From: an uncultured Lachnospiraceae bacterium
GTDB lineage: Bacteria > Bacillota > Clostridia > Lachnospirales > Lachnospiraceae
Length of the DNA: 40,686 nucleotides
Direction: 5' to 3'
Assembly: GCA_947176505.1 (NCBI GenBank)
Contig: CAMWQW010000030.1
Coordinates: 1-40,686 of the forward strand
The translations under genes and the position numbers were made by a program. The notes under the pieces were generated by a model. That model was not told where the DNA came from, searched no databases, and saw only the letters and a program-made list of their open reading frames with translations. How positions within the stretch are numbered: the first letter of the stretch is position 1; every line of letters starts with the position of its first letter. Shown here one piece after another: positions 32,149-40,283 of the stretch.

Positions 32149-32229
32149 CTTATCTTTAAAAGTTTTTTCTTTAAAGTCAGCAAACCATTCTTTTATCTGC
32201 TTTTCGATAGTATCAACTCCTCTCTAAAT

Positions 32230-32243
32230 ATGCGATATCGCAT
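32230..32243. repeat. Dispersed palindrome, GATATC centre
   Basis: Perfect palindrome of 22 bp at 32226-32247, between the PcfB and VirD4 genes and 9 bases upstream of the AGGAG that precedes VirD4. Confidence 0.9.
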
Positions 32244-32266
32244 ATTTTTATCTTTGGACGGGTTAC

Positions 32267-32971
32267 TTATCTCTGGATATCGTCATGCTGATGATGCTTT
32301 TCTACTGCATCTTGCTCTTTATCCCTAGCTGCAACCCTATCCCGAAAAAATGCTAATTTTGCCTTAACGCTCTCGCGTTTTTCCGGCTGTTCTTGGTTTC
32401 CCTTCTGCCGCTTTCCACGCTTTTGGTTCTTCTCCGGCATATCGGTGTCCCTGCCAGATTTTTCAGCTTCTTTATCTTTTTGCTGTTCTTTCGCATAATC
32501 CTTATATGCTTCCTGTAAGACATGCAGGATCAGATCTGTATCTTTTCCCTCGAAAAATACCATATAAGTAGGTTTATAGTTCGGATTGCCTTCTCCTCTG
32601 GTATCTTTCATTGCGGAATATTTTACACCGCATTCCTTACAGTGTTTATCAAAATACTTCATGGCATCCTGCAGGATATTTTCTTCAACAGCATAAACAT
32701 GTCCTGTTTTTCTAAGTTCACTGATATCAATGTTATTCTTGGAAAATCTGATATCTCCGGTCGTCTTAAATGCAACGTTTTTGACCGCACTCATGACTGT
32801 ATCGGCAGTAAAGGACGTCCCTTTAATGAGCAATAGACATATCCCCTTGATGCTCTCTTCTGCCTCTTTCAACTCGCCTTTCGCTTCTTTCAAAACTTTA
32901 GCTGAGGCTTCCACTGCTTTTTTTGCTCCTTCTGATGTCTTACCCATCAGTTCATCTGTCAGGTTTGGCAC
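32267..32971 (-). CDS. PcfB-family protein with shared C-terminal tail
   Basis: 234 residues starting at GTG, with AGGGGG 8 bases upstream. A helical N-terminal part (1-45) is followed by the PcfB/DUF3801 core (about 45-165, including ISELRKTGHVYAVEENILQD, CGVKYSAMKD and TYMVFFEGKDTDLIL). A charged linker and the shared tail follow (ESVKAKLAFFR... ending HDDIQR). PcfB proteins are adaptors for the coupling protein and help recruit the relaxosome. The tail on this protein might let it bind or mimic other tailed substrates at VirD4; inference. Confidence 0.85.
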   Translation of the reverse strand: MPNLTDELMGKTSEGAKKAVEASAKVLKEAKGELKEAEESIKGICLLLIKGTSFTADTVMSAVKNVAFKTTGDIRFSKNNIDISELRKTGHVYAVEENILQDAMKYFDKHCKECGVKYSAMKDTRGEGNPNYKPTYMVFFEGKDTDLILHVLQEAYKDYAKEQQKDKEAEKSGRDTDMPEKNQKRGKRQKGNQEQPEKRESVKAKLAFFRDRVAARDKEQDAVEKHHQHDDIQR

Positions 32972-33003
32972 TTTTTACACCCCCTTTCGTTATCCGACGT
33001 TTT

Positions 33004-33017
33004 ATGCGATATCGCAT
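33004..33017. repeat. Dispersed palindrome before the PcfB gene
   Basis: TTATGCGATATCGCATAA at 33002-33019, about 18 bases upstream of the PcfB ribosome site. Confidence 0.9.
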
Positions 33018-33038
33018 AACTGTGATTCCCGGGATTAA

Positions 33039-33884
33039 TTAATACAGTGCAATTTCATCTCTTTTGTGCTCTATACTTCTTTCCGGTGCAGTTCTGTCTT
33101 TCTCCTCTTTCACAGAATCAAGATTCTCCTTGTTATCTGACAGTTTATCAAGTACGGAAGCTCTCTTCTCAAGCAGATCCACTTTTTTGATGGCTCTATC
33201 CAGTTTTGCCACTCTGTCTACATATTTCTTTTGATGTTTCAGGTAAATCTTTTTCATCATATTAAGCGGCGACAGTCGCCTGCGGTCTGCCTTCTCATCC
33301 GTCTTTATCCCTAAATCCGGTTCCTTCCCTACAGTAATCCTTCCTGCTGTCTTCAGATGTGCTTTTGCTGCACTAAACTCATTTTCAACTGCCGTTATTT
33401 TTTCAACTGCAATCTGCATGTCAACCTCAGCGCTCCTTGCCTTATCACGCATCGCTATCATTTTCTCCTTAACTCCTAAAAATCCACACACATTATTCAG
33501 CGCTTTGGTTCCCATGTCTCTGAATTTCTGCGTTACTTCTCCTGCTTTCGTGTTAAGATCCTGCTTCATATCCTGCAAATGCTGATGCTGTGCTGCCAGT
33601 CCCCGGTCCACCTGCTCACTGACCTTAGACAGCACCCCTTTTCTGGCAGAACTTTCTTCCATCTTCTCCATGACGATGTTCAGTTGCTGTTTTACATCTG
33701 CAAGTTCCCGCATCATGGAAAGCTGGTTTTCCTCCATTCTTTGCATCTGTTCCAGCAGGATATTTACCTGCTGCTGCTCGCGGACCATATTTGCTACTGT
33801 TAAAATTTTCAGCAATTCCACGACCTTTTCAATGTTTACGTCATTCGCGTTGCTTCTGTTTTCGACTATAACCTGTGGTGTCAT
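33039..33884 (-). CDS. Coiled-coil protein (DUF6674-like) with shared C-terminal tail
   Basis: 281 residues. A short N-terminus (TPQVIVENRSNANDVNIEKV) precedes helical and coiled-coil segments for most of the length. A basic stretch (NMMKKIYLKHQKKYVDRVAK, about 208-227) follows, then the shared tail (ASVLDKLSDNK... containing EHKRDE). It resembles the DUF6674 proteins of Lachnospiraceae elements as far as I recall. AAGGAG precedes the ATG. Its place before PcfB and VirD4 suggests a role at the coupling step or as a passenger. Confidence 0.6.
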   Translation of the reverse strand: MTPQVIVENRSNANDVNIEKVVELLKILTVANMVREQQQVNILLEQMQRMEENQLSMMRELADVKQQLNIVMEKMEESSARKGVLSKVSEQVDRGLAAQHQHLQDMKQDLNTKAGEVTQKFRDMGTKALNNVCGFLGVKEKMIAMRDKARSAEVDMQIAVEKITAVENEFSAAKAHLKTAGRITVGKEPDLGIKTDEKADRRRLSPLNMMKKIYLKHQKKYVDRVAKLDRAIKKVDLLEKRASVLDKLSDNKENLDSVKEEKDRTAPERSIEHKRDEIALY

Positions 33885-33913
33885 TTTTTCTCCTTCCGTT
33901 TTGCAAACAATTT

Positions 33914-33927
33914 ATGCGATATCGCAT
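33914..33927. repeat. Dispersed palindrome before the coiled-coil gene
   Basis: TATGCGATATCGCATA at 33913-33928, about 20 bases upstream of the AAGGAG of the gene starting at 33884. Confidence 0.9.
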
Positions 33928-33988
33928 ATGATATTCTCTGTGGAATAATTAAGTTTTTTCCATACTGCATCAGCTCCTTTCCTGCAAT

Positions 33989-34015
33989 AAAAAAGCAGCC
34001 CTTTAGGCTGTCTGC
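33989..34015 (-). terminator. Terminator between the gene ending at 34076 and the coiled-coil gene
   Basis: GCAG-x-CAGCC / GGCTGC stem around TAAA-type loop, followed on the minus strand by TTTTTTATTGC. Confidence 0.8.
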
Positions 34016-34025
34016 AAAATCAAAT

Positions 34026-34039
34026 ATGCGATGTCGCAT
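34026..34039. repeat. Dispersed palindrome, imperfect GATGTC centre
   Basis: Perfect outer arms (AAATATGCGA and TCGCATATTT, 34022-34043) with a TG/CA centre. It lies between the stop at 34076 and the terminator at 33989-34015. Confidence 0.85.
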
Positions 34040-34075
34040 ATTTAGATATCCTCTTATATGTTTGCGATTTGTAAG

Positions 34076-34552
34076 CTATCTGTCGCTCCGTTCATCGTGT
34101 AAAAGCTGTGCAAAACTCATGTCTTCATTTTTTTCACTATCTTTCTGCTTCATTTTATCTTTGTTTTCTACCAGCCTCTCTATCACAGAAGTCTTCGTAT
34201 GCTCTTGCGCTTGTGTTTCGAAAACGTCACCGGACTGTAGCTTCCTGTACGTATCATAGGGCAGCAGATTATCAATTTTTACATTTTCATCCTTTCTAGG
34301 ACTATATAGGTAAGCTTTGTCTTGTCTTATTTCTTCCGGAGTAAACCACTTTAAATGATTACCCATCCAGTTTTCTTCGCCATGAATGTATATGCCTTCC
34401 GGTGCACTGACAAACATAAATCCGGATGACAGGAAATCACATTCTCTCATTTCAACAAAATATTTTGCATCCTCTAAGTATGGAAAGCCGCCTAATACCT
34501 TAAAATTACGTGTGCTTTCATAGTATCGACCTGCAATATAATTAAATTCCAT
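34076..34552 (-). CDS. Unknown small protein with shared C-terminal tail
   Basis: 158 residues. An N-terminal alpha/beta domain (1-85, with GGFPYLEDAKYFVEMRECDF and IYIHGEENWMGNHLKWF) has no recognised family. It resembles the small YodL/DUF-type modules of polyvalent proteins only in general style. From residue 121 comes the shared tail (TSVIERLVENK... ending HDERSDR). GAGAGGA precedes the ATG. Terminator and palindromes follow. Probably an establishment or accessory factor; not assignable. Confidence 0.6.
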   Translation of the reverse strand: MEFNYIAGRYYESTRNFKVLGGFPYLEDAKYFVEMRECDFLSSGFMFVSAPEGIYIHGEENWMGNHLKWFTPEEIRQDKAYLYSPRKDENVKIDNLLPYDTYRKLQSGDVFETQAQEHTKTSVIERLVENKDKMKQKDSEKNEDMSFAQLLHDERSDR

Positions 34553-34617
34553 ATTTGTTTATCCTCTCATACATATTTTATTCAAATAAATTAATAACTG
34601 TCGCTCTTACATTCATT

Positions 34618-34923
34618 CTACCATTCTTCTGGATGTTCCCCACAAAGATAAACTCCAGAATTTATCTGAGCATCTTTTATCCGTTTTTCACGGAGAAGAT
34701 TACAGAGAAGTTCATTTTCTTCCCGCAATAATCTTTCTCTTTTTAATCCTTCTTTTAGCTGTTTCTCTGTCAACAACCGCAATTTCTGTTCATTAAACCA
34801 GCGTCTGTCTAATTCTTCAAAACGTCGAATCTGCTCATAACTAAAAGCAGCACCCAAACCACCAGCAAAATGTCGAGTCTGCTCATAATCAAAACCGACA
34901 CCCAAATCACCATTACAAACCAT
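34618..34923 (-). CDS. Unknown charged small protein with N-terminal repeat
   Basis: 101 residues. Two near-repeats at the N-terminus (GVGFDYEQTRHFAGG and GAAFSYEQIRRFEEL) are followed by a highly charged helix (NEQKLRLLTEKQLKEGLKRE) and a short Cys-containing end. GGAGG 7 bases before the ATG supports expression. No family recognised; no tail motif. Confidence 0.6.
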   Translation of the reverse strand: MVCNGDLGVGFDYEQTRHFAGGLGAAFSYEQIRRFEELDRRWFNEQKLRLLTEKQLKEGLKRERLLREENELLCNLLREKRIKDAQINSGVYLCGEHPEEW

Positions 34924-34995
34924 AGTTACACCTCCATCATTTGATTACATTACAATATCTTAAATTCCACACACATTGGCATATCATCTTCTCAT

Positions 34996-35937
34996 CTAAT
35001 TCTTCAATAACTCCTTTTCCAGAGCATCAAAATCATACTGGTTCTGTTCAAATCTGTTAAAAGGATTCCCCTGCGCTGCTTGATACGGCGGACTAGTTCC
35101 ACCACCGGCGGCTCTTATCCCGTGCATGATATTGTCTAAATATGTATTGATCAGGTTGGGAAGCATTCGTATTGGCTCCCGCCGCTGTTTATCCTTTATG
35201 GCAAGGCATACTTGTTCCAATGCCTGCGCTGTCATGAGCTGCCGGAAATCATCTTCATCACGTCTGCACAGTTCACGGAACACAGCTTCTGTAAGACTGA
35301 CTGAACAAGTAGCTGCTATAGCATCTACTCTGAGACGTTCACGCAGTCTTTGCTCCTCTTCTTCATCAAGAAGATACTGCCTTCTTGATTTATTTTGGTC
35401 CTCATTTTGATTTTCAACAGAGACAGTACTTGAGGAAGAAGAATAAGTATTTGATTCTTTAGTATTTAATATATTAGTATTTAATAGCACGCCTTTTTCG
35501 GTTTGCCGTTTTCCCGTTTGCCGTTTTTGGCATGACGGCAAAAATGCCGTATTTTCAGCCGTTTGTCCGTTTTGGCATAACGGTGGTTCATCTTCCCTTT
35601 TGGGTTCTGTTATCTCTTGCACAGGATCTTCTTTTTCTTCGACCGCCTTTTCATATATGATATATTCCATTGCGATAAAATGTCCATTATCATCTCTTAA
35701 CTGCTTACGGGTCAGATATCCGCATTTTTCCAGTTCTGCTAACCCGCTATTCGTTGCCTTGATTCCATCATCAGACAGACTTGCCAGTCCTTCGATTGTA
35801 TAATTCCAGTCATCCGGGAGAGATAGCATCGTTGACAGCAGCCCTTTTGCTTTCCACGATAGGCGTTTATCCCGAAAATGATAATTACTCAAAGTTGTGT
35901 AATTGCAGTTTTTGACCACTCTTATCACGTTTGACAT
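34996..35937 (-). CDS. Winged-helix (HTH_36-type) replication/regulatory protein
   Basis: 313 residues from the ATG at 35937, preceded by AAAGG; a GTG two codons earlier is less likely. Residues about 15-90 are a winged helix (FRDKRLSWKAKGLLSTMLSL, then YTIEGLASLSDDGIKATNSG and LEKCGYLTRKQ) of the HTH_36/DnaD-N type used by replication initiators of mobile elements. A low-complexity linker (about 105-185) contains poly-Ser. The C-terminal helical domain (about 190-285) is DUF6017-like at best. It may start element replication or regulate transfer. The TTRAP gene ends 15 bases upstream. Confidence 0.75.
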   Translation of the reverse strand: MSNVIRVVKNCNYTTLSNYHFRDKRLSWKAKGLLSTMLSLPDDWNYTIEGLASLSDDGIKATNSGLAELEKCGYLTRKQLRDDNGHFIAMEYIIYEKAVEEKEDPVQEITEPKREDEPPLCQNGQTAENTAFLPSCQKRQTGKRQTEKGVLLNTNILNTKESNTYSSSSSTVSVENQNEDQNKSRRQYLLDEEEEQRLRERLRVDAIAATCSVSLTEAVFRELCRRDEDDFRQLMTAQALEQVCLAIKDKQRREPIRMLPNLINTYLDNIMHGIRAAGGGTSPPYQAAQGNPFNRFEQNQYDFDALEKELLKN

Positions 35938-35958
35938 AGGCACCTTTGCCCTTTCTTA

Positions 35959-36186
35959 TTATTTAGGTTGATTAGTTGGATCATCAGGATATTCTAAAAG
36001 TTCAATAAATTCCTGTTCTGTCACTCCATGCAATTTGCTGATTGTGTTGTGTAATGTTTCATTCATTCCGGAATCTTCACTATCTGTATATAATTTTAAC
36101 ATTTTTATTGCTGACTTTTTGTCCCTTGTGTTGCAGCTCTTGATGAGCATGATTTCTTCTATGGTAAAATCATTTACAATATCCAT
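35959..36186 (-). CDS. TTRAP-family transposon-transfer assisting protein
   Basis: 75 residues. FTIEEIMLIKSCNTRDKKSA and KLHGVTEQEFIELLEYPDD fit the small TTRAP family (transposon-transfer assisting proteins) of Tn1549-like elements. Its ATG overlaps the stop region of the ArdC-like gene (36186), so translation is coupled. Biochemical role unknown. Confidence 0.75.
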   Translation of the reverse strand: MDIVNDFTIEEIMLIKSCNTRDKKSAIKMLKLYTDSEDSGMNETLHNTISKLHGVTEQEFIELLEYPDDPTNQPK

Positions 36187-37958
36187 TATCTTTCTCCTCC
36201 TCGTTCAAATTTCTCATGACTACGGCTGTCTACAGATTTTTCTTTGCTGGTTGCTTCTGCTTTCTTTATCTGCTCTTGTTTCTTATGAAGGTTATTTAGG
36301 ACTGAGGATCTCTGAATGGTCTGTTCTGCCGTATTAGTGTAAGGTTCATAACCATTTGCTGCATATTCCTCTACAGTCATTCCTGCGGCGGCTGCTTCTT
36401 GTGCGATTTCCTCCTCAACATGCGCCTTATAAGCTTGAAGCTCCACATCAAAATCTTTAAGCTGCGGAATCGGCGGTAAATTATATTCGCCTTGATTGAC
36501 AAGCCCTCGGCATTCAGCAACATAAGCTTGTACGGCAGTATGGTAGGAAGTTTCCGTTGAAGTAAGGCGCTCCCCGTATCGCAGGGCTTCCCCTGCGATA
36601 CGCTCCATTTCAGATAAATTACAGTGCAGTTTCAGATAAGGGACAAACTCATTCAGCAGCATTGCCCGCTGTTCCTTGTCGGCTTCCAGTGCTCCCCTGC
36701 CCTCATGTTGTAAAAGGTAGTTATCCCAGTCCGGATTATTGGCATAGTATGTATGGTATTTTTCGATATGTTCTATCATCGCACCTTCCCCATCGCCTAT
36801 ATCCTGCCGTCCCTCGTAATGGTCTGGTACACCGTTCAACACAAAATCAATACGGAATTTTGTCTTATAGTAGTAGTAACCGTCCTCTTGAGCAGCTATT
36901 TCATCTAGGTTTTGCATCCGTTTGTTAGTCTCAGAAAGAGTTAATACTTCACCATCACGAAAACCATCGTGATCACTCCAAATGATAGTGACTTTCGGTT
37001 CTGCATCCGGAGCCAGCGTTACAGAATCATCTCTTGACTCTTCAACCTGCTGTAACTCTGTCTTTCCTTTTTCCCGTGTAACTTCTTCCAGTGCCTTATC
37101 TATATCTGTGATTAATTCGGAAGATGCTTTACGTATTGTATCTAAAGATTCTTTCAATTCTGATACATCTTTTTCTTTTGACCAGCCCGCTACATAAGAG
37201 AAGCTATAATCTGACGTATCAATTCCATAATGCTGACACACGGTATATGCTGTACTTTCTGCCTCTATCTCTTTAGATGTCCTGCTTTTCTCCTTCCGCT
37301 TGTCCCCTGAATGCAGCTTTTGGTGTGCCATTTCATGGAGTGCGGTCTTGATCGTCTGCTGTTGGCTCATCCCGTTCTTGATTGCGATATAATCAAACGC
37401 ATGGGAAAAATAACCTTTTGCGTTATTTGGGATGTCCTCGAATCTGATTGGCACCGGACAGCTTTTATTCAGTGCTTCAAAAAAATCTTTATAACCGTCT
37501 ACTTCTCCGGTGAGTTCATTAACACCAAGTGACGGAAGCTCCCTTCCCTCTGTCTGACTTACATCGAAAACTGATACAACCTTATATGCCGGAATCGTGA
37601 TTTCTTTTTCCTCCATAACTGGTTTTCCATCTTTTCCGATAATATATTCTTTGGTCTTAGGATCCACCTTCTCCACCATTCGCTTGACTTTATACGGAGA
37701 TGGGGCAAGTATCTTTATTCCTTTTTCGCCCTTCATGACCTGACGCCCGTGCAGCTTCTTCCATGCATTGTAACCGGCAATTAGGCTTGCATCTGGTTTC
37801 TGCATGTTTATCAAGATGATATTATTTAACGAGTACTTATGAAATTTTGATATTGTTTCAAGATATCTTGTATAATTTTCACTTGTAAAAATATCATTTA
37901 CTCCTTGCTCAAGCTTTTCGGTTATTTCTTGTAGCTGCTTTTGTAATATATTGTCCAT
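36186..37958 (-). CDS. ArdC-like antirestriction protein with zincin and LPD25-like domains
   Basis: 590 residues from the ATG at 37958 (AAGGAG upstream); the longer frame has no ribosome site. The ArdC N-terminal DNA-binding domain (about 1-150, including YSLNNIILINMQKPDASLIA and GEKGIKILAP) is followed by a zincin metallopeptidase with ALHEMAHQKLH near residue 209. An LPD25-like domain (about 330-430, VTIIWSDHDGFRDGEVLTLS) and a further helical region come next. The shared tail ends the protein (SSVLNNLHKKQ... ending FERGGER). ArdC of plasmid pSa protects incoming single strands and is known to be carried to the recipient, so an export tail would make sense here. Confidence 0.85.
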   Translation of the reverse strand: MDNILQKQLQEITEKLEQGVNDIFTSENYTRYLETISKFHKYSLNNIILINMQKPDASLIAGYNAWKKLHGRQVMKGEKGIKILAPSPYKVKRMVEKVDPKTKEYIIGKDGKPVMEEKEITIPAYKVVSVFDVSQTEGRELPSLGVNELTGEVDGYKDFFEALNKSCPVPIRFEDIPNNAKGYFSHAFDYIAIKNGMSQQQTIKTALHEMAHQKLHSGDKRKEKSRTSKEIEAESTAYTVCQHYGIDTSDYSFSYVAGWSKEKDVSELKESLDTIRKASSELITDIDKALEEVTREKGKTELQQVEESRDDSVTLAPDAEPKVTIIWSDHDGFRDGEVLTLSETNKRMQNLDEIAAQEDGYYYYKTKFRIDFVLNGVPDHYEGRQDIGDGEGAMIEHIEKYHTYYANNPDWDNYLLQHEGRGALEADKEQRAMLLNEFVPYLKLHCNLSEMERIAGEALRYGERLTSTETSYHTAVQAYVAECRGLVNQGEYNLPPIPQLKDFDVELQAYKAHVEEEIAQEAAAAGMTVEEYAANGYEPYTNTAEQTIQRSSVLNNLHKKQEQIKKAEATSKEKSVDSRSHEKFERGGER

Positions 37959-37984
37959 ATCATTATTCTCCTTTTCCTCCAATA

Positions 37985-38009
37985 GAAAAAGGCAGCACAA
38001 AGACTGCCT
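37985..38009 (-). terminator. Terminator between the ParB-like and ArdC-like genes
   Basis: AGGCAG (37990-37995) pairs with CTGCCT (38004-38009); on the minus strand the stem is followed by TTTTTCTATT. Confidence 0.8.
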
Positions 38010-38091
38010 CTCTCTACCCTGCCAAAATTTTGGAGGAAATTTGACAGGAGTTTCTATATATTCATGCGATTGCAATATATAGCTTATAAAA

Positions 38092-39459
38092 TTATTTATG
38101 TGTTTTATGTATGCTTTTAAGAAAATCGCTTTTAAGAAAATCAATCAAATATGATGAAGAGTCGGAAGTATGCCGATATGATTCATTCTTTCCGACGAGA
38201 TGGTAAAAGCGCTGATCCTGACGTTGATTATTAATATATGAATAACGCTGCGGATATTCTGCCACAATCAGACGACTGCCATCAGGAAAATCAAACTTAT
38301 AATAATTTACATCTATATGTTCATCTCTATACCACATCCCCCAATTTTTATAATTTCTTAGCCATTCCGCACGCTGTTCATTATTTTTTAATATAGGAAA
38401 TTCCGGCTGTTCAAAACCTTCATCTTCTTCCCTGTCGGACTCTGATATTGCAAGTTCGTCACATGCTTCTTTCTGATCTCTTTGTTTTTCATCAAGCTTT
38501 GACCATTCTAAATATTGCGATGGCTCTGCAGCGTCTATTACACTTTCTTCTCTACTATCGTCATTTAACTCTTCCCGCACAGCTCCCTGTATACTGACCT
38601 CACTATTTTTATGCGACGTCGCATATTTTTCTGCCTCAAGATCAAGATTTGGTGCACATTGAATCTCTGTCTCTGGCTCTGGTAAGTATTCTGGAAAATC
38701 TTTTTCAATGCTTGTCTGCCCGGGCAGTTCATCTTCTATTGTTTCTTCTTTTACAGCGCCAAAACATGATTCCGGCATCAGTTGTTCTAATTCTCTTACA
38801 CGCTTTACAAAATGCGCCCATGTGATTTCATCAGAACTATTGATCGAGATTCCTCTTGGACTGCATTGATAAATAACTTTATCAGAATCCATATTACCGG
38901 CACTGCCACTTGCATGGCTTTTCCCATATTGCTCAACCATATACTCTTTTAAGGCTGCTCTGTCTTTTTCTGATATGTCATATAAGAAATACCTGCAAAA
39001 TAGTCTTATTTCTCCATCATCCGGTTTGTTGACAATTCTTTCATTTTTCACGGCACGTATTTCAGTGACAGTCATATCAGATGTAACACGTTCAATCTCC
39101 TCCGGCTCCATCGGTAGCATCTCTATCATCTGTGATTTATCAAATCCTTCATATTTCTCATCAAGTTCCGGAGAATTGCCATTCTTGGAAAACCTCTCAC
39201 ATATCTTGATCAGTCTTGAAGTTGTTGATTGAGAATATCCCAGCTGATTGGCTGCACACTCATTTATACTTGTATAACCATCTTCTTTATATAGCTCATT
39301 ATCCCGTATATGCTTCAGGTGCCATCCAATCTTTACAAAAGATTTTTGTATCTTCAGTGATTCATCTTGGATAATTTCAAGCGAATCTTTATATCCTATA
39401 CGCTCCGGTGAAATCAATCCAGCTTTTCCAAGGTCCATGACATTAAAATTTACTGCCAT
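38092..39459 (-). CDS. ParB-like / HTH partner of ParA
   Basis: 455 residues from the ATG at 39459 (GGAGG 8 bases upstream, 5 bases after the ParA stop). The N-terminal half has a helical region (KDSLEIIQDESLKIQKSFVK) and an HTH (INECAANQLGYSQSTTSRLI), then DMTVTEIRAVKNE. The canonical ParB CTPase motif (GERR) is not seen. An acidic linker (about 250-380) contains palindrome-encoded KYATSHK. The C-terminal domain (about 385-455) is unknown. Adjacency to ParA suggests it is the DNA-binding partner of a partition-like or transfer-positioning system; its binding site is unknown. Confidence 0.65.
   Translation of the reverse strand: MAVNFNVMDLGKAGLISPERIGYKDSLEIIQDESLKIQKSFVKIGWHLKHIRDNELYKEDGYTSINECAANQLGYSQSTTSRLIKICERFSKNGNSPELDEKYEGFDKSQMIEMLPMEPEEIERVTSDMTVTEIRAVKNERIVNKPDDGEIRLFCRYFLYDISEKDRAALKEYMVEQYGKSHASGSAGNMDSDKVIYQCSPRGISINSSDEITWAHFVKRVRELEQLMPESCFGAVKEETIEDELPGQTSIEKDFPEYLPEPETEIQCAPNLDLEAEKYATSHKNSEVSIQGAVREELNDDSREESVIDAAEPSQYLEWSKLDEKQRDQKEACDELAISESDREEDEGFEQPEFPILKNNEQRAEWLRNYKNWGMWYRDEHIDVNYYKFDFPDGSRLIVAEYPQRYSYINNQRQDQRFYHLVGKNESYRHTSDSSSYLIDFLKSDFLKSIHKTHK
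38611..38624. repeat. Dispersed palindrome inside the ParB-like gene
   Basis: TATGCGACGTCGCATA at 38610-38625, GACGTC centre, read in frame as KYATSHK in the acidic linker. It is the copy nearest the parA gene. Confidence 0.9.
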
Positions 39460-39464
39460 ACATA

Positions 39465-40265
39465 TCACCTCCCTGAAGTCATAGATGCCAAAAATTCATC
39501 TGTAAATTTCCCGTATGCACCGGAAACTTTACCCATTGTGTCATATGTATATATGCTTTTCCCATATGATGGTGCTTCTTCCGCTTTTACGCTACGGGGT
39601 ATGTAATTATCATATATCCTGATATTCTCGCCATACGCAGTCATTAGTATATTCTTCACATCACGGAAAGAGGTTGTCCTATCATTAACGCATGTATATA
39701 ATATGCCTGATATTTTCAGAGAATCATTTAATCCATTGGATTTGATTGAACCGATTGTCTGTAACAACTGCTCCAATCCTCTTACACTGTAGTATTGAGC
39801 ATGGAGCGGAATGATGATTTCATCTGCTGCTACAAGTGCATTGATTGCTATAAGATTGAGTGACGGCATACAATCAATAAGTATGTAATCATATTCATTT
39901 CTGACCATATCCAGATATGTCTGCAGCACTTTTTCCCTTCCAAAAAACAACGATATCAATTCTGTTTCTAGTATGGACAATTCTATGTTTGCCGGCATCA
40001 GGCTGATTCCCTCTGGATGACTCAAAATGCCGTAATCTTTCATAAATGAATAATCTTTGTTGATTATCCTCCGCAGTATAGTTGATATCGTGATTTCCAG
40101 ATCATCTGCTTCAAATCCAAGCCCCTGTGTTGCATTGCCTTGCGGATCCAGATCGACCAACAATACTTTATTTCCCTTATTTACTAACCCTATTCCCAGA
40201 TTGATTGCGGTAGTGGTCTTTCCCACGCCGCCTTTTTGATTTGCAATCGCAATAATTTTACTCAT
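39465..40265 (-). CDS. parA: ParA/Soj-family ATPase
   Basis: 266 residues from the ATG at 40265 (GGAGG 7-8 bases upstream; a TTG five codons earlier overlaps that site). Deviant Walker A KGGVGKTTT at about 11-18, then VLLVDLDPQGNAT, Walker B DYILIDCMPSLN near 128, and IIIPLHAQYYSVRGLEQL. These ATPases position or partition DNA. In ICEs they help keep the excised circle or steer the transfer machinery. The ParB-like gene follows after 5 bases. Confidence 0.93.
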   Translation of the reverse strand: MSKIIAIANQKGGVGKTTTAINLGIGLVNKGNKVLLVDLDPQGNATQGLGFEADDLEITISTILRRIINKDYSFMKDYGILSHPEGISLMPANIELSILETELISLFFGREKVLQTYLDMVRNEYDYILIDCMPSLNLIAINALVAADEIIIPLHAQYYSVRGLEQLLQTIGSIKSNGLNDSLKISGILYTCVNDRTTSFRDVKNILMTAYGENIRIYDNYIPRSVKAEEAPSYGKSIYTYDTMGKVSGAYGKFTDEFLASMTSGR

Positions 40266-40283
40266 ATTAATTTCCTCCAAAAA

